DNA of 64,000 bases from JAKVBH01 sp049800955 (GTDB lineage: Bacteria > Pseudomonadota > Alphaproteobacteria > Rhodobacterales > Rhodobacteraceae), in the NCBI RefSeq assembly GCF_049800955.1, contig NZ_JBNAGA010000001.1:1798001-1862000 (forward strand). The letters run 5' to 3'. The first letter of the stretch is position 1. Each line of letters starts with the position of its first letter. Positions 25,856 through 34,463 of this stretch are shown piece by piece. The notes under the pieces are model-generated. The model was not told where the DNA came from. It saw only the letters and a list, made by a program, of their open reading frames with translations, and did no database searches. The position numbers were made by a program, and so were the translations under genes.

Positions 25856-26821
25856 ATGTGGATTGTACCTGAGGCGCGGATTGCGGAGCTCGTGACGCCG
25901 GAGGCAGCGTTTGACGCGGTGGAGGCCACGTTTGCGGCCATGGCGCGCGAGGATGCCTACAACTTCCCCGTGGTGCGGGAAGCCATTGGTCATGAGGATG
26001 CGCTTTACGGGTTCAAAGGCGGGTTTGACCGCGCGGGCGGTGCGCTGGGGCTCAAGGCGGGCGGTTATTGGCCCCACAACCTTGAGAAGCGCGACTTGAT
26101 CAACCACCAATCCACCGTGTTCCTGTTTGATCCTGACACCGGGCGGCCCGAGGCCATGGTGGGGGGCAATCTGCTCACCGCTCTGCGCACAGCTGCGGCG
26201 TCTTCTGTCTCGATCAAGCATCTGGCGCGCGAGGATGCCAAGGTCATTGGCATGGTCGGCGCGGGTCATCAGGCGAAGTTTCAGCTGCGCACAGCGCTCA
26301 AGCACCGGAATTTCGAGAAGGTCATCGGCTGGAACATGCATCCCGAGATGCTGCCCAACCTTGAAGAGGTCGCGTCTGAGGCGGGTTTGCCCTTTGAGGC
26401 CGTGGATCTGTCGGGCCTGGCGGAGGCGGATGTGATCATCACCATCACCTCGAGTTTTGCGCCCACCTTGATGGCCGATCACGTGAGCCCGGGCACGCAT
26501 CTGGCCTGTATGGGCACCGATACCAAGGGCAAGCAGGAGGTCGAGGCGGCGCTTCTGGCGCGCGCGTCGGTCTTTACCGATGAGGTGGCGCAGTCCATCT
26601 CCATTGGCGAGGCGCAACATGCGGTGGGCTCAGGCCTGATTGCCGAGAGCGATGTGCATCAGATCGGTGCGGTCATCAATGGCACACATCCGGGCCGCGA
26701 GAGCGCCAATCAGATCACGCTTTTTGACGGCACGGGCGTTGGGCTCCAGGACCTTTCCGTGGCGCAAGCGGCGGTGCGTCTGGCGCGGGATCGCGGCATT
26801 GCCATTGAAGTGGATGTTTGA
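25856..26821 (+). CDS. bhcD: Iminosuccinate reductase
   Basis: A 321-residue NAD(P)H-dependent protein of the ornithine cyclodeaminase/mu-crystallin family. BhcD reduces iminosuccinate to aspartate, closing the cycle. The N-terminal catalytic part holds GGALGLKAGGYWPHN, and the Rossmann motif is GMVGAGHQAKFQLR near residue 130-145. A late motif is VFTDEVAQSISIGEAQ. ATG 25856 follows an aggg ribosome site; the frame upstream runs into the repeat element and is not family-like. Confidence 0.93.
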   Translation: MWIVPEARIAELVTPEAAFDAVEATFAAMAREDAYNFPVVREAIGHEDALYGFKGGFDRAGGALGLKAGGYWPHNLEKRDLINHQSTVFLFDPDTGRPEAMVGGNLLTALRTAAASSVSIKHLAREDAKVIGMVGAGHQAKFQLRTALKHRNFEKVIGWNMHPEMLPNLEEVASEAGLPFEAVDLSGLAEADVIITITSSFAPTLMADHVSPGTHLACMGTDTKGKQEVEAALLARASVFTDEVAQSISIGEAQHAVGSGLIAESDVHQIGAVINGTHPGRESANQITLFDGTGVGLQDLSVAQAAVRLARDRGIAIEVDV

Positions 26822-26949
26822 GGCGGGCGCGACCACCTCTCGAGAGGGGAAAAACGCGATTTTGCGCTCAAGGCACGGGCTTGTTATTGCATAACGCGGG
26901 CCGAGACCCCCATCTTGGTCCAAAGACAGGCAAAAGCAGGACCTTACCC

Positions 26950-27543
26950 ATGCGCATGATCGCCGCAGCCCTCGCGCTGACCCTCGCCGCCTCTCCGGCG
27001 TTGGCCGAGAAGCTCTCACTGGGCGCGATTTCCCAGTATCTCAACCAATTGCAAAGCACCAAGGGGGCCTTCACGCAGATCAATGCGGATGGCTCAATCT
27101 CTACAGGCGAGATTGCGATCAAACGCCCCGGGCGGGCCCGGTTTGACTACAACCCGCCCGAGCGCGCGCTTGTCATTGTGGGCGGCGGTTCGGTCGCAAT
27201 TTTTGATCAGAAAACCGGGGCGACACCGGAGCAATATCCCATAGGGCGCACGCCGCTGAAGATCATCTTGCAGCGCAATGTGAACCTTGGCGCATCAGGC
27301 ATCGTAGTGGGCCACACCTTCGATGGCACCTCCACGATTGTTACCGCGCAAGACCCTGCCAACCCCGAATTTGGCACGATCGAGATGGTCTTTACGGCCA
27401 ATCCCGTCGAGCTGCGCCAATGGATCATCCGCGATGAAGGCGGCCAGCCAACGACCGTCATTCTGGGCGAGATGGACACTTCCGCCCGCCTGCCCAACGG
27501 GCTGTTCAATATCCAGGCGGAAATCGCCAAGCTGCGCAACTGA
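26950..27543 (+). CDS. lolA: Outer-membrane lipoprotein carrier LolA
   Basis: A 197-residue periplasmic chaperone that carries lipoproteins from the LolCDE exporter to the outer membrane. Residues 1-20 are a signal peptide (ALALTLAASPALA). The family is recognised by TKGAFTQINADGSISTGEI, KRPGRARFDYNPP and the paired strands later. ATG 26950 begins the signal peptide. It lies 128 bases after bhcD with a palindrome CCTCTCGAGAGG (26836-26847) between, so it likely has its own promoter. It converges on the DUF2125 gene. Confidence 0.9.
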   Translation: MRMIAAALALTLAASPALAEKLSLGAISQYLNQLQSTKGAFTQINADGSISTGEIAIKRPGRARFDYNPPERALVIVGGGSVAIFDQKTGATPEQYPIGRTPLKIILQRNVNLGASGIVVGHTFDGTSTIVTAQDPANPEFGTIEMVFTANPVELRQWIIRDEGGQPTTVILGEMDTSARLPNGLFNIQAEIAKLRN

Positions 27544-27574
27544 ACAAGCGGGGGGGCGCGGCCCTTTCGGCGCG

Positions 27575-29122
27575 CTACTGGATGCGCTGGCCGTTGGCCA
27601 GAACATGACCTGAACTGTTGATCTCGATCTTGCTGCGCAGCTGATCATCGCCCACGGGCTGGGCAAACATCGCCATCATCATGCGCGCGCCCATGGCTTG
27701 CTCCTGCGGGATGATCCCCATGCGCACCAAAGTGTCGATGAGCTTGTTGGCCCCTGTCAATTCGAGCGTCACCTCGCCTTCGGGCCGTGGCAGGCCCCGG
27801 AAGGTCTGGCGGTCGGTATTGTCGAGCGTGAAGGCCCCTTCCCCGGTGAGCTTGGCCCCTGCGGCATCCAGCGTCAGAGCGTTGAGCGCCAGCGTATCCA
27901 GCTCGAGACTACGCGCGCCTTGCTGGATGGCCATCGCGGATTGGGGATCGAACATATCGAGCAGAACCCGGACCATACCCGACAGATCGATCTCCAGCGT
28001 CGCCGGATCGCGGGGCAGCTGGCCTGTGGGATCGAGCAACGACCAGATCAGGTCATTCATCTCAAACGAGCCCAGCGTCAGGTTGAACGCGAAGGGCGCG
28101 GCACCGTCTGTCTTGGACAGCGGGCCTGCGAGACCGAACTGTGTTGTCTCGGCGGTCAGGGCGACCGGGAACGGCAAATCGCCGCCCGCCGTTTGCATTG
28201 TCACGTTGCGCGACTCCGAGGTGATCGACATGGCATTGCCGCCCAGGCTCAGATCGGTCACGCCAGAGGCCGTGGTTGTGCTGCTGGCCAAGATCTCCCC
28301 CCGATCCGTCGCATTGATATCCTGAGACGAGCCCTGATGCGTCATCGTCGCGGCAAGTGTGAACCCGGAGGCCAGAAGCGCGGGAAAATCGGTCATGTCC
28401 ATGATCAAAGGCAATTTCGCCTCCGACGTCATGTCCAGGTTTTTCCACGACCCAGTGAATTGCGACAGGGTCGTGGGCTCACTGGGATCGGCAAAGAAGA
28501 CATCAAAAGAGACCTCTCCCATCGTCAGGCCTTGAGAGACATCGCGCAGCGCGGCGATGGTCATTTGTGTCTCGCCCGCGACCTCCGAAAGCGTCATCTG
28601 CGCGCGCGCGACATCTGCGCCCCGCGCTTCTCCGTCGATGGAAAGCTCGGTCAACGCCAGATCGAGCGCCTCTGCGGCATAGGTGAAATCCATGTCGGAC
28701 GCGCTGCCCGAGACGGACATTTCAAGACCTGCCTGCCGGTATTCGACCACACCTTGCACCGCCGGAGCACCACTTTGCGGGAGCAGATCAAAGCGAATGG
28801 GCATCACTTCGGGAAAGGAAATCGCGACGGCATCGCCCGTATCCATGAATTGCAGCTGGCCGAGCTCAACCGTGATCGTGCCTTCGCTGTCCGGTAAGGT
28901 CATGCTGAGCAAGGTATCCGCGACGGTCAAGTCATCCGCGCCGCCCGTTTCCGCGCCGCTGACATCATAGCCAAAGCTTTCGAAATACCCCTTGAGCCCA
29001 TTCCAGACTTCGGCGGGGGCGAGATCCGCCTGCGCGGGCGACACAATCGCAGTGCAGGCCAGCAGAGCCGCGACAAGACAAGACCGCGACGCAGGAGAAC
29101 GGGACACGTGAAAACAGGACAT
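27575..29122 (-). CDS. DUF2125 family exported protein
   Basis: A 515-residue exported protein of the DUF2125 group, common in Rhodobacterales and of unknown function. A signal peptide ends near residue 33 (LLACTAIVSPAQA). The rest is beta-rich with repeated short hydrophobic/acidic strands and no enzyme motif. ATG 29122 is taken because it begins just before the signal peptide; the frame remains open to 29188. It is convergent with lolA, 31 bases apart. Confidence 0.75.
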   Translation of the reverse strand: MSCFHVSRSPASRSCLVAALLACTAIVSPAQADLAPAEVWNGLKGYFESFGYDVSGAETGGADDLTVADTLLSMTLPDSEGTITVELGQLQFMDTGDAVAISFPEVMPIRFDLLPQSGAPAVQGVVEYRQAGLEMSVSGSASDMDFTYAAEALDLALTELSIDGEARGADVARAQMTLSEVAGETQMTIAALRDVSQGLTMGEVSFDVFFADPSEPTTLSQFTGSWKNLDMTSEAKLPLIMDMTDFPALLASGFTLAATMTHQGSSQDINATDRGEILASSTTTASGVTDLSLGGNAMSITSESRNVTMQTAGGDLPFPVALTAETTQFGLAGPLSKTDGAAPFAFNLTLGSFEMNDLIWSLLDPTGQLPRDPATLEIDLSGMVRVLLDMFDPQSAMAIQQGARSLELDTLALNALTLDAAGAKLTGEGAFTLDNTDRQTFRGLPRPEGEVTLELTGANKLIDTLVRMGIIPQEQAMGARMMMAMFAQPVGDDQLRSKIEINSSGHVLANGQRIQ

Positions 29123-29232
29123 GGGGCGCCTTTCGAACAACATATCGATTTTGCCGCCATGATGCGCAGGGGCTGGACCTGTGGTCAACGGGGCGCTAGG
29201 CCAAAGACGGATTGACCTTGAGGGAGCAGGCG

Positions 29233-29982
29233 ATGTTGCAGGGAAAAACGATCATGATTACCGGGGCCAGCCGGGGCATTGGCGCGGCAGCGGCGCGGGA
29301 ATTCGCCAAGGAAGGCTGTAACGTCGTGCTCCTTGCGCGCTCGGGCGATGCCATTGCAGAGTTGGCCGGAGAGATCGGCGAGAAAGCGCTCGCAGTGCCG
29401 TGTGACATTTCGCGCTACTGGGAGATGGAGGCCGCCGTTCAGGCCGCCGTTGATACCTTCGGTGCGCTGGATGTGCTGATCAACAACGCTGGTGTCATCG
29501 AGCCTGTCTCCCACATGCTGCGCGCAGATCCTGAAGGCTGGGGACAGGCGATCGACATCAACCTCAAAGGCGTGTTCAACGGGATGCGTGCGGCAGGCCC
29601 CGTCATGGTGTCTCAGGGCGGCGGCACGATCCTGACCGTGAGCTCTGGCGCGGCCCATGGCCCGACGGAAGCCTGGTCGCACTATAATGCCTCCAAGGCC
29701 GGGGCCGCCATGCTGACGCGCTGCCTCGACATGGAAAACCGCGCCGACGGCATCCGCGCCATGGGGCTGTCCCCGGGCACGGTGGCCACGCAGATGCAAC
29801 GCGAGATCAAGGCCTCCGGCATCAATCCCGTGGCGCAGCTGGATTGGTCCGTTCATATCCCGCCGGAATGGCCCGCCCGCGCGCTTGTGTGGATGTGCAC
29901 GCCGGAGGCCGATGCACATCTGGGCGAAGAGCTGTCGCTGCGCGATGAGGGGCTGCGCCGACGGGTCGGGGTGATCTCATGA
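29233..29982 (+). CDS. SDR family oxidoreductase
   Basis: A 249-residue classical short-chain dehydrogenase. The cofactor motif is TGASRGIG, the structural motif NNAG, and the active site has SSGAAHG and HYNASK with all of Ser, Tyr and Lys. The substrate cannot be told. It overlaps the next enoyl-CoA hydratase-like gene as ATGA, so the pair may act on a 3-hydroxyacyl or related thioester; this is inferred from coupling only. Confidence 0.85.
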   Translation: MLQGKTIMITGASRGIGAAAAREFAKEGCNVVLLARSGDAIAELAGEIGEKALAVPCDISRYWEMEAAVQAAVDTFGALDVLINNAGVIEPVSHMLRADPEGWGQAIDINLKGVFNGMRAAGPVMVSQGGGTILTVSSGAAHGPTEAWSHYNASKAGAAMLTRCLDMENRADGIRAMGLSPGTVATQMQREIKASGINPVAQLDWSVHIPPEWPARALVWMCTPEADAHLGEELSLRDEGLRRRVGVIS

Positions 29983-30590
29983 TTGCGCTGGAAAAAGATG
30001 CGGGCATCTGGACAGCAACGATTGACCGGCCCGACAAGGCAAATTCCCTGACGGGCGCGATGCTCGAAGAGCTGGCGGAGATTGCCGAGGCGGCCCAGGA
30101 GGCGCGCGTTTTCATTCTGAGCGGACGCGGCAAGGTATTCTCTGCGGGTGCTGATCTCGAGGAGGCCCGCGCGGGTCTGGCGACATCACCGGTCTGGGAA
30201 CGGCTCTCCTCTGCCATTGCCGCCCTGCCCGGTCTCTCTATCGCGGCCCTCAACGGAACGCTGGCGGGGGGCGCCATGGGCATGGCGCTGGCCTGTGATC
30301 TGCGGCTCGCTGTGCCTTCGGCAAAGTTCTTCTATCCCGTCATGAAACTTGGCTTTCTGCCGCAGCCCTCCGACCCCGGTCGCATGGCCGCGCTCATCGG
30401 CCCGGCCCGCACCAAGCTGATCCTCATGGGAGGGCAAAAGATTCTGGCCGAAGAGGCGCTGGCCTTCGGTCTGATTGATCGCATTGTCGCGCCAGATGCG
30501 CTCCTGACCAGCGCGCGCGAGATCGCCGCCGACACGCTTGCGGCAGATCCCATCATCGCAGCGGGAATCAAGACACTCTGCCAGACCTGA
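29979..30590 (+). CDS. Short enoyl-CoA hydratase/isomerase family protein
   Basis: A 203-residue crotonase-fold protein. The oxyanion-hole motifs are FSAGADLEEA and NGTLAGGAMGMALACD. It is about 55 residues shorter than usual because the C-terminal helical extension is missing. The first catalytic Glu position near PVMKLGFLP is not a Glu. It may be an isomerase- or thioesterase-like variant or partly degenerate. It is translationally coupled to the upstream SDR. Confidence 0.75.
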   Translation: MIALEKDAGIWTATIDRPDKANSLTGAMLEELAEIAEAAQEARVFILSGRGKVFSAGADLEEARAGLATSPVWERLSSAIAALPGLSIAALNGTLAGGAMGMALACDLRLAVPSAKFFYPVMKLGFLPQPSDPGRMAALIGPARTKLILMGGQKILAEEALAFGLIDRIVAPDALLTSAREIAADTLAADPIIAAGIKTLCQT

Positions 30591-30860
30591 GCCCGCTCGG
30601 GTCCGGAATCCCTTACTGGGAAAAACGCCTGAGCTTTACCCGTTAAAGATGATGCGTTGCGTGAGAAAACAGCTGCAAGACATGCAGCCGACCATCACTC
30701 ACGGGGTTAGGATGCAGGAGAGGCTCTGCTGCTCACGGGCGGCGGGGCCTCTTTTGGTAAATTCTGCAAACAATCCACAGACTTTTACGATTTTGCAATT
30801 CCCACGGGTTGAACCTCTCCGCAGGACCATTCTATCGTTGCGGCAACCTGGGGAGGTTAC
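30591..30860. other. 270-base intergenic stretch, no gene seen
   Basis: The stretch between the short hydratase and the L,D-transpeptidase gene contains an AT-richer part (30750-30830) that probably holds the transpeptidase promoter, and a gggagg ribosome site just before its ATG. An open frame crosses it but has no ribosome site or family similarity. Confidence 0.5.
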
Positions 30861-31448
30861 ATGATTACGCGTCGCTTGTTTTGCACAAGCGCCTTGGCGT
30901 CGGCCAGTTTTGCGGCGCCGCTCAAGGCGCATCACACGAATAAAAGCCAGTCCTACGAAGTGCCCGCTGAGCACGAGCCACGTATCGTGGAGCTCGACGA
31001 ATACATTCCCGCGGGCGAGATCCATGTCGATCCCAATTTCTTCGCGCTCTATCTGACCCTGCCCGATTACAAGGCGTGGCGCTATTCCGTGGGCGTCGCC
31101 GGCCCCGATCTTTGGGAGCCGGGCGAATATCACGTTCAGTGGAAAGCCAAATGGCCCAGCTGGCGGCCCACCAATGCTATGATCAAACGCAATCCGGCGG
31201 CCTATGCGAAATACCGCAACGGCATGCCCGGCGGTCCCCGCAATCCCCTTGGTGCGCGCGCGCTTTACCTCTTCCAGGGAAACCGGGACACCTATCTGCG
31301 CATTCATGGCACGACCCAGCCCTGGACCATCGGCACAGCCGTATCGAATGGCTGCGCGCGTCTGGTGAATGATCACGTGATCGATCTCTACAACCGGACG
31401 CAAAAAGGCGCGCGCGTTGTTCTGCATCCGCGCTGGCGCGACGTCTGA
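30861..31448 (+). CDS. L,D-transpeptidase (YkuD domain), exported
   Basis: A 195-residue protein with an N-terminal export signal beginning ITRRLFCTSALASASFAAP, possibly Tat-type. The YkuD domain fills residues 50-190. The active-site region is IHGTTQPWTIGTAVSNGCARL, in which the Cys is the nucleophile (the common form is SHGCVRM; here SNGCARL). Such enzymes cross-link peptidoglycan or attach proteins to it in the periplasm. The downstream GAPDH gene is on the same strand, 190 bases away. Confidence 0.9.
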   Translation: MITRRLFCTSALASASFAAPLKAHHTNKSQSYEVPAEHEPRIVELDEYIPAGEIHVDPNFFALYLTLPDYKAWRYSVGVAGPDLWEPGEYHVQWKAKWPSWRPTNAMIKRNPAAYAKYRNGMPGGPRNPLGARALYLFQGNRDTYLRIHGTTQPWTIGTAVSNGCARLVNDHVIDLYNRTQKGARVVLHPRWRDV

Positions 31449-31638
31449 GGCCGTCACCTGCAAGGCCTGAGCCGCGCAGACGGTCCTGCGGCGCAAACAT
31501 GGGTCGTCGGGGATCCTGATTACCCCAGAGCGGAAAATTCACGCCGCAAGCGCTGTCGCCCCTTTTCATTCCGCGCCCGCGCCCGCAAGTTGCACGGACG
31601 GTAACCAGCGGCGCTCGAAGGCGCAGGGAAAGCACGTC

Positions 31639-32619
31639 ATGGCCACACGCATTTTCATCAACGGGTTTGGCCGCATCGGGCGCACCATAACCCGGATGCT
31701 GCTGACCGAGCCTCATGATATCGAGATCGCTGGCCTGAACGACATCGCAGCGCTCGACACAGCCGCGTATCTCTTTGCCTATGATTCCGTATTCGGGCCC
31801 TTTCCGGGAGAGGTGCGGGCCTCCCCGGGCGTGCTGCATGTGGGTGACAAAGCCCTGCCCTTTTCTCATGCCCCCGACATCTCGGCGCTTGATCTTGGCG
31901 ATGTCGATCTCGTGTTGGAATGCACCGGCCGCGCGGAGGCGCGTGATGTGGCCGAACGCGGTTTGCGCGCGGGGGCTGAGCGTGTGTTGATCTCCGGGCC
32001 GTCGGGCGCGGCAGACGAGACAATTGTGCTGGGCGCCAATGACGCGCGGCTCACGGATCAGAAGATTGTCTCCAATGCCTCCTGCACGACCAATGCGCTG
32101 GCCCCACTCCTGCGTCTGCTGCATGACACTTGCGGCATTACATCGGGGCATATGACAACGGTGCATTGCTACACCGGCTCCCAGCCCACAGTGGATGCGC
32201 CCCGGGGCCCGCTCGAACGCTCTCGCGCAGCCGCGCTCTCCATGGTGCCCACGACAACAAGCGCAGGCCGTTTGCTGGATGTGGTCCTGCCGGAGCTGGC
32301 AGGGCGTATCGAAGCCCGCGCCATCCGCGTGCCCACAGCCAGCGTCTCGGCCATCGATCTGACCGTCCAAACCGGCACACCTGTCCGGGCAGAGGACATC
32401 AACGCCCTGATGCGCAAATCCGCGCCCTTGATCGGCTGGACCGACCTGCCGCTCGTCTCAACCGATCTGCGGGGCCGCCCCGAGAGCCTGATTGTCGATC
32501 TGCGAGAGACATCCGTCAGCGTCGGCGGTGTTCTGCGGGTCTTTGGCTGGTATGACAATGAATGGGGCTTTTCGGCGCGGATGCTGGATATGGTCCGTCG
32601 TATGAGTGCGCGCGGGTAG
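31639..32619 (+). CDS. Type I glyceraldehyde-3-phosphate dehydrogenase family
   Basis: A 326-residue protein with the NAD motif INGFGRIGR, catalytic Cys in NASCTTNA and catalytic His in TTVHCYTG. C-terminal family motif is WYDNEWGFSARM. It differs from standard GAPDH in the YDSVFG segment, in SCTTNA (usually SCTTNC) and in being about ten residues short. It may be a second, specialised GAPDH or act on a related aldehyde phosphate. It stands apart from other glycolytic genes here. Confidence 0.85.
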   Translation: MATRIFINGFGRIGRTITRMLLTEPHDIEIAGLNDIAALDTAAYLFAYDSVFGPFPGEVRASPGVLHVGDKALPFSHAPDISALDLGDVDLVLECTGRAEARDVAERGLRAGAERVLISGPSGAADETIVLGANDARLTDQKIVSNASCTTNALAPLLRLLHDTCGITSGHMTTVHCYTGSQPTVDAPRGPLERSRAAALSMVPTTTSAGRLLDVVLPELAGRIEARAIRVPTASVSAIDLTVQTGTPVRAEDINALMRKSAPLIGWTDLPLVSTDLRGRPESLIVDLRETSVSVGGVLRVFGWYDNEWGFSARMLDMVRRMSARG

Positions 32620-32725
32620 CTGGCCCGGGCGCGTCGCCCCCCAACCTGTGACCCCGCCGCAACGTCCCTCGCGCGTTAACGCAATTCCCCTTGATCACCT
32701 GACGCGGATCGGATGCAGTTGGCCC

Positions 32726-33583
32726 ATGGGGGGAAATACGTTCATCGGCGTTGACGGTGGCGGCACGGGATGTCGCCTTGCACTGGTGCGTGAAGACGCC
32801 CGGTTCGAGGTTGAGGGCGGCCCCTGCAATGTATCCACCGATCTGGCCGGTGCGCTCAGGGAATTGTCCGCCGGGCTGGATCGCCTCGCCGCACAGGCCG
32901 GGATGGACCGTGGCGCAGTGCGCGCTCTGCCCGCCTGTCTGGGCCTTGCGGGCGTTGTCGCCGGAGACCCCCGTCCCGATATCTCCGATGCGCTGCGCTT
33001 GAGCTATGCCCGTATTCTCGATGATCGCGCCATTGCGCTGCGCGGCGCTTTGGGCAGCCGGGACGGTGCCATGGTGGGCATTGGGACAGGATCATTCTTC
33101 GCCATTCAGCAAAACGGCCGGATCCGGCTGGCGGGCGGCTGGGGGTTGCGGCTGGGCGACGAGGCCTCGGGGGCCTGGCTGGGGCGCGAAGCCTTCGCCA
33201 TCACATTGGCCAGCGTGGACGGGCTTGTTCCCGAGAGCCCACTGACCGAGAGCCTTCTTGAGCGTTACCGCGGTGCGCCGGGCCTTGTTGCCCAATCGCT
33301 CAAAGCAGCGCCGCAGGATTATGCAGCACTCGCCCCCGAAATCGTGGCCGCCTCCGATGCGGGCGATCGCAATGCGCGAGAATTGCTGCGCCGGGGCCGG
33401 GCCTATGTCATTGAAACACTCGCCACGCTGGGGTGGGAGCCGGGCATGCCCCTGTGTTTCACAGGTGGGCTGGCCGACAGTTATACAAGGGTCCTGCCGC
33501 CGGATGTGCAGGACGCCCTGATGCCGCCCGAGGCGGGCGGGCTTGATGGTGCCCTTCTGATTGCCTCGGAGATGGTCGAATGA
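32726..33583 (+). CDS. BadF/BadG-type ATPase, probable amino-sugar kinase
   Basis: A 285-residue ASKHA-fold protein. The N-terminal phosphate loop is FIGVDGGGTGCRLAL, with later GIGTGSFFAI and GGWGLRLGDEASGAWLG, typical of N-acetylglucosamine or glucosamine kinases of the BcrAD/BadFG family. ATG 32726 precedes this loop directly. It overlaps the following hydratase gene as ATGA. The sugar specificity is not visible in sequence. Confidence 0.85.
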   Translation: MGGNTFIGVDGGGTGCRLALVREDARFEVEGGPCNVSTDLAGALRELSAGLDRLAAQAGMDRGAVRALPACLGLAGVVAGDPRPDISDALRLSYARILDDRAIALRGALGSRDGAMVGIGTGSFFAIQQNGRIRLAGGWGLRLGDEASGAWLGREAFAITLASVDGLVPESPLTESLLERYRGAPGLVAQSLKAAPQDYAALAPEIVAASDAGDRNARELLRRGRAYVIETLATLGWEPGMPLCFTGGLADSYTRVLPPDVQDALMPPEAGGLDGALLIASEMVE

Positions 33584-34368
33584 GCTATGACACCCTCCTT
33601 GTGAGCACGCCTGCGCCACATGTGCATCAGATCACGCTCAACCGGCCCGAGGTCTCCAATGCGTTCAACACGGAGATGGCGACAGAGCTGGTCGACGCAT
33701 TTGAACGCTATCAGGTCGACACGGACGATATCCGCGCAATCGTGTTAACCGGCGCTGGCGAGCGCGCGTTTTGCGCGGGAGGCGATCTCAAACAACGTCT
33801 GGGGATGAGTGATGCCGCATGGCAGGCGCAACACCTGGTGTATGAACGCATGGTGCGCGCGATACTGAATTGCCCGGTGCCCGTGATCGGTGCGATCAAT
33901 GGCGCGGCTTACGGCGGTGGATGCGAACTGGCGGCGGCGGTTGATTTCGCCTATGCCGCGCGCTCTGCGAAATTTGCACAAACCGAAACCCGCATTGGCA
34001 TTATTCCCGGCGCAGGCGGCACCCAGACGCTGGCGCGCAAGATCGGCACGGCCCGTGCCATGGAGCTCATCCTGTCAGCCCGCGTCTTTTCCGCCGAAGA
34101 GGCCCACAACTGGGGATTGATCAACGCCGTGTTTGACAACGCAGACCTCCTCCCCGCCGCTCTGGACTGCGCCACACGCATTGCCAAAAACGCCCCGGTC
34201 GCCACGCGGCAGGCCAAACGCGCCATCACGCGAGGCGCGCAGATGAGCCTGTCCGACGGGCTGGAGTTCGAAATCGCCTGCTACAACCAGACCTACGTCA
34301 CGCAAGACCGCCGCGAAGGCGTCGCGGCGTTCAACGAAAAACGCGATCCGGTCTTTCGCGGCAGCTAA
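33580..34368 (+). CDS. Enoyl-CoA hydratase/isomerase family protein
   Basis: A full-length (262-residue) crotonase-fold enzyme. The oxyanion-hole motifs are FCAGGDLKQRL and NGAAYGGGCELAAAVD. The catalytic Glu positions lie in AQTETRIGIIPGAGGTQ. The C-terminal trimerisation helices end REGVAAFNEKRDPVF. It probably hydrates an enoyl-CoA. It is coupled to the kinase gene upstream, though no functional link is clear. Confidence 0.9.
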   Translation: MSYDTLLVSTPAPHVHQITLNRPEVSNAFNTEMATELVDAFERYQVDTDDIRAIVLTGAGERAFCAGGDLKQRLGMSDAAWQAQHLVYERMVRAILNCPVPVIGAINGAAYGGGCELAAAVDFAYAARSAKFAQTETRIGIIPGAGGTQTLARKIGTARAMELILSARVFSAEEAHNWGLINAVFDNADLLPAALDCATRIAKNAPVATRQAKRAITRGAQMSLSDGLEFEIACYNQTYVTQDRREGVAAFNEKRDPVFRGS

Positions 34369-34401
34369 AGCACGTCGACGGAAACCTGATATGTTGAGCA
34401 T

Positions 34402-34435
34402 CACGAGAAAGCCGTTGCTTGGCGGTTTTTTCGTG
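34402..34435. terminator. Bidirectional terminator hairpin
   Basis: CACGAGAAAGCCG pairs with CGGTTTTTTCGTG over 13 base pairs (two G-T) with an eight-base loop. T-rich on the right arm and A-rich on the left, it can stop transcription from the hydratase gene on one side and from the AraC gene on the other. Confidence 0.8.
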
Positions 34436-34463
34436 AGTCATGTTTTTCGCGCAGTGCTGTAGG

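Noticed and set aside
30538..30864. Possible small gene before the L,D-transpeptidase
   Set aside because: It overlaps the hydratase gene, has no ribosome site and no coding character; it is more likely the transpeptidase promoter region.
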